A stretch of 8,089 nt of DNA from Verrucomicrobiota bacterium (lineage in GTDB: Bacteria > Verrucomicrobiota > Verrucomicrobiia > Opitutales > Opitutaceae), in assembly GCA_003694825.1 (NCBI GenBank), contig RFJS01000079.1:1-8089 (forward strand). The letters run 5' to 3'. A model generated the notes under the pieces. It did no database searches. It was not told where the DNA came from and was given only the letters and a program-made list of their open reading frames with translations. The number at the start of each line of letters is the position of its first letter. The first letter of the stretch is position 1. Both the position numbers and the translations under genes were made by a program. Positions 4,907 to 8,089 of the stretch are shown one piece after another.

Positions 4907-7900
4907 ATGAGCAACGCGAGCGTCCCAAACCAGCCCGACCCGGAAAGGGAAGCCCGCCCCTCATCGATCCTCGCCAGGATCGAGCGGGCGGCCTTTCACC
5001 ATGCCGAGACCACGGCACTGGAATTCGGCTCGACCCGTCTCTCCTATGCCGGGCTCCTGCGACAGACCGACCATCTTGCCGCGCGGCTCGCCGCCGCGGG
5101 CGTCGGGCGCGATACCGCCGTCGGCCTCCATTGCCCGCGCGGCCTCGAAGCCCTCATCGCCTGGACGGCCATTCTCAAGTCCGGCGGCGCCATCGTCCCG
5201 CTCGACCCCGCCTATCCGGCCGAACGCCTTCGGCACATGGCGAAAGTCGCCCAAATCCGCCACATCGTGGTCCCCTCCGCCGAGGCCGACGCCGACGGCA
5301 TCGCCGACCTGCCGGCCATCCGCATCCCGATTTCCTCTTCGCGTGACGCCGACACGCCCCAGGCCCCCGCCCTTCCCGTCCGCCGCCACGAAGATCTGCT
5401 CTACATCCTCTTCACCTCCGGCTCCACCGGCACGCCCAAGGGCGTCGCCATGCCCGATCGCGTCCTCGACAACCTCGTCGCCTGGCAGGAAACCGTTCTT
5501 CCCGTCACCCCCGGCACCCGTGTCCTCCAATTTGCACCGGGCAGCTTCGACGTCTCCTTTCAGGAAATCGCCAGCACCCTCGCCGGCGGCGGCACCCTCG
5601 TCCTCATCGACGAAGACCAACGTCGTGATCCCGCCGCCCTGCTCGCGGTCATTCGCCGCCACCGCGTCGAGCGCCTCTTCCTGCCCGTCGTGATGCTCCA
5701 CGAACTGGTCCGCGAATACCTCAGCGCCGCCGAACCTCCGCCGCTCCCCGTCCGCGACATCATCACCGCCGGCGAACAACTCCGCGTCACCGACGCCGTC
5801 CGCCGTTTCTTCTCCGCCCACCCGCAGTGCCGCCTCCACAACCACTACGGCCCCACGGAAACGCACGTCGTCACCGCCGCCACCCTCAGCGGCGCACCCG
5901 ACACCTGGCCTGATCTGCCTGCCATCGGCGCCCCCATCCCCGGCGCCGCCATTCACCTGCTCGACGATGCCCGCCGCCCCGTCGCCGACGGCACCGAAGG
6001 CGAACTCTACATCGGCGGCCTCGTCCTCGCCCGAGGCTACCACAACGACGCCTCCCGCACCGCCGCCTCCTTCATCGAGATCGACCTGGGCGACGGCTCC
6101 GGACCGCAGCGGCTCTACCGCACCGGCGACCTCGCCCGCCGCCTGCCCACCGGCGAGTTCGCCTACCTCGGCCGCGCCGACGATCAAGTGAAGATCAACG
6201 GATTCCGCATCGAGCTGGGCGAAGTCGAAACCACCCTCGAAAAACATCCCGCCGTCGCCGCCTGCGCCGCCGCGGCCGTCGCCAATCCTCACACCGGCTC
6301 CCGCAACCTCGCCGCCTGGGTCGTGCCGGGAGACGCCACCACCCCCGCCCGCCTGCCGGAAACCCTGCGCGCCTTTCTCGCCGAGCGCCTCCCGCCCCAC
6401 GCCGTCCCGGCGATCATCCGGACCATCGATGCCCTTCCCCGCACCCCCTCCGGCAAGATCGACCGGCGCACCCTTGCTGCCGGCCTCCAGGACACCTTTC
6501 CAAAAACCGCTCCGGCGCGCGAGGGCCCCTCGCCGGCCAAAGGCGGCGAACCCCTCTCCACCCTCCAGGCCATCTGGTCGGCCATTCTCCACATCGAGGA
6601 AATCCCGCCTCACGCCGACCTCTTTGAGCTTGGCGCCAACTCCATCAGCGTCGCCCGCGCCGCGCGCGAGATCGCCCGCCGCACCGGTCATCGCATCGCC
6701 ACCGCCCGTCTCTTCGAACACCGCACCTGCGCCGCACAAGCCGCGCTCATCGCCCATACGCACCCGTCTCCGGAGCAGGCGAAATCAGACACCGCCGAGG
6801 CCACCGACGCCGCTCAACGGGCCGCCGCACCGCGCGCCGACGCCGGTATCGAAGACAGCGACGATTTTCCTTCCGACGCCATCGCCATCATCGGCATGGC
6901 CGGCCGCTTCCCCGGCGCTGCATCCGTCGACGATTTCTGGAGCGCCTCCCTCGCCGGTCTCGACCTCCTCACCCGCTTCGATCCGGCCACGCTCATCCGC
7001 GTCCCCGAGCATCTCCGCAACCACCCCGGCTACGTGCCCGTGCGCGGCGTCCTCGAGCAGGCCGACTGCTTCGACGCCGCCTTCTTCGGCATCAGCCCGC
7101 GCGAAGCCGACCTCATGGACCCGCAGCATAGGGTCTTCCTCGAATGCTGCTGGCACGCCCTCGAGGACGCCGGCGCCGTCCGTGAGCGCTCGCGCCTGAT
7201 CACCGGCGTCTTCGCCGGCCAGAGCCTCAACACCTACCTGCTCAACAACCTCAGCCCCGACCGCGCCCGCATCGACGCCTTCCTCGCCCAGCACCAGACC
7301 GGCGAACTCGCCACCCTGCTCGGCAACGACAAGGACTTCCTCGCCACCCGCGTCGCCCACAAACTCGACCTCCGCGGTCCCGCCCTCACCGTCCAGGCCG
7401 GTTGCTCCACCTCCCTCGTCGCCGTCGTCCAGGCCGCCCGCAGCCTCCTCGCCGGCGAATGCGACATGTGCCTTGCCGGCGGCGTCAGCCTCTCCTTTCC
7501 GCAAGAGCGGGGCCACCTCCACAGCGAGGGCTCGATCGCCTCCCGCGACGGCACCTGCCGCCCCTTCGATGCCGACGCCTCCGGCACGGTCTTCGGCGGC
7601 GGCGCCGGCGTCGTCGTGCTCAAACGGTTGCGAGACGCCCTCGCCGCCGGCGATCGCATCCACGCCGTCATCCGGGGCTGCGCCCTCAACAACGACGGCG
7701 CGCAAAAATCCTCCTTCTCCGCCCCCAGCGTCGAAGGCCAGCGCCGCGTCATCACCGAGGCCTTGCGCCGCGCCCGCGTCACCGCCGACACCATCGGCTA
7801 CGTCGAAACCCACGGCACCGGCACCCCGCTCGGTGACCCCATCGAACTCACCGGCCTCAACGACGCCTTCGCCGCCGCCGGCGCCACCCCCGGAAACACC

Positions 7901-8089
7901 TGCTGGCTCGGTTCGGCCAAGGCCAACATCGGCCACCTCGAAGCCGCCGCCGGCATCGCCGGACTCATCCGCGCCGCCTGCGCCGTGCGCGACGGCATGA
8001 TCCCGCCGATGGCGCACTTCACCCGCCCCAACGAACACCTCGATCTCGAGGGCACCCCCTTTCGCATCCCGACCGAGCCGACGCCCTGG
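4907..8089 (+). CDS. Hybrid NRPS-PKS, proline-type loading module: A-PCP-KS (3' end outside window)
   Basis: 1061 codons without a stop, cut by the window edge. Adenylation domain about 19-525: SYAGL (46-50), LKSGGAIVPLDPAYP (91-105), ATP loop TSGSTGTPKG (170-179), FDVS (214-217), NHYGPTE (312-318), GELYIGG (365-371), YRTGD (404-408), GRADDQVKINGFRIELGEVE from 422, and PSGKIDR with catalytic Lys517. Asp215, the usual anchor of the alpha-amino group, is present. Pocket residues D215, V216, Q219, F258, I286, A288, H313, V321, V322 and K517 match the proline code except F for L. The carrier domain (about 540-610) has LGANS, with Ser579 as the phosphopantetheine site. The ketosynthase starts near 657, with Cys833, His969 and His1010 as its triad. 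The phrase NDKDFLATRV before QAGCSTSLVAV is typical of ketosynthases that follow peptide modules. With no condensation domain in front, it should load an aminoacyl starter and extend it as a polyketide. The acyltransferase and later domains would lie further right. Confidence 0.95.
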   Translation, partial: MSNASVPNQPDPEREARPSSILARIERAAFHHAETTALEFGSTRLSYAGLLRQTDHLAARLAAAGVGRDTAVGLHCPRGLEALIAWTAILKSGGAIVPLDPAYPAERLRHMAKVAQIRHIVVPSAEADADGIADLPAIRIPISSSRDADTPQAPALPVRRHEDLLYILFTSGSTGTPKGVAMPDRVLDNLVAWQETVLPVTPGTRVLQFAPGSFDVSFQEIASTLAGGGTLVLIDEDQRRDPAALLAVIRRHRVERLFLPVVMLHELVREYLSAAEPPPLPVRDIITAGEQLRVTDAVRRFFSAHPQCRLHNHYGPTETHVVTAATLSGAPDTWPDLPAIGAPIPGAAIHLLDDARRPVADGTEGELYIGGLVLARGYHNDASRTAASFIEIDLGDGSGPQRLYRTGDLARRLPTGEFAYLGRADDQVKINGFRIELGEVETTLEKHPAVAACAAAAVANPHTGSRNLAAWVVPGDATTPARLPETLRAFLAERLPPHAVPAIIRTIDALPRTPSGKIDRRTLAAGLQDTFPKTAPAREGPSPAKGGEPLSTLQAIWSAILHIEEIPPHADLFELGANSISVARAAREIARRTGHRIATARLFEHRTCAAQAALIAHTHPSPEQAKSDTAEATDAAQRAAAPRADAGIEDSDDFPSDAIAIIGMAGRFPGAASVDDFWSASLAGLDLLTRFDPATLIRVPEHLRNHPGYVPVRGVLEQADCFDAAFFGISPREADLMDPQHRVFLECCWHALEDAGAVRERSRLITGVFAGQSLNTYLLNNLSPDRARIDAFLAQHQTGELATLLGNDKDFLATRVAHKLDLRGPALTVQAGCSTSLVAVVQAARSLLAGECDMCLAGGVSLSFPQERGHLHSEGSIASRDGTCRPFDADASGTVFGGGAGVVVLKRLRDALAAGDRIHAVIRGCALNNDGAQKSSFSAPSVEGQRRVITEALRRARVTADTIGYVETHGTGTPLGDPIELTGLNDAFAAAGATPGNTCWLGSAKANIGHLEAAAGIAGLIRAACAVRDGMIPPMAHFTRPNEHLDLEGTPFRIPTEPTPW

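Noticed and set aside
4961..6763. Antisense open frame (600 codons) across the adenylation and carrier domains
   Set aside because: The translation is Gly/Ala/Asp repeats with no recognisable domain. All core adenylation motifs lie in one uninterrupted sense frame.
6785..8038. Antisense open frame (417 codons) across the ketosynthase
   Set aside because: Low-complexity Gly/Ala/Glu/Val product explained by codon bias; the sense frame has the full ketosynthase triad.

Overview
The window is GC-rich DNA from a bacterium with a strong bias for C- or G-ending codons. The gene set and codon style fit a free-living Verrucomicrobiota-like lineage: a DUF481 outer-membrane protein, a divergent EF-G, several starts with little or no Shine-Dalgarno sequence, and intergenic palindromes. 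That assignment is an inference, because no rRNA or species marker is present.

Layout, left to right. The end of a DUF481-type outer-membrane beta-barrel gene (+ strand) stops at 585. It faces the housekeeping pair nadD-rsfS (- strand, 1785 down to 767). Three near-identical perfect palindromes lie between these convergent genes (599-683). A gap of about 460 bases separates nadD from a divergent EF-G-like GTPase gene (+ strand, 2247-4337). Its right half holds a possible promoter, a highly foldable stretch and a textbook intrinsic terminator that ends only 20 bases before the EF-G-like start codon. A second, very strong terminator (4376-4415) closes the EF-G-like gene.

The right part is different. 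After the terminator, about 490 bases contain a short orphan piece that resembles the first 48 residues of an AMP-binding adenylation domain (4571-4717). A large open frame then starts at 4907 with a good ribosome binding site and runs off the window end: 1061 codons, no stop. It encodes a hybrid nonribosomal peptide synthetase/polyketide synthase with the order adenylation - peptidyl carrier - ketosynthase. There is no condensation domain before the adenylation domain, so it looks like a loading module. The specificity residues read D-V-Q-F-I-A-H-V-V-K, one change from the known proline code, so the predicted product starts with proline (or a pyrroline/pyrrole made from it) and is then extended by a polyketide step.

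How the genes relate: nadD (NAD synthesis) and rsfS (ribosome silencing) are a widely conserved neighbour pair. The EF-G-like factor is a separate, self-contained transcription unit. The NRPS-PKS gene is the visible edge of a secondary-metabolite cluster that continues to the right of the window.
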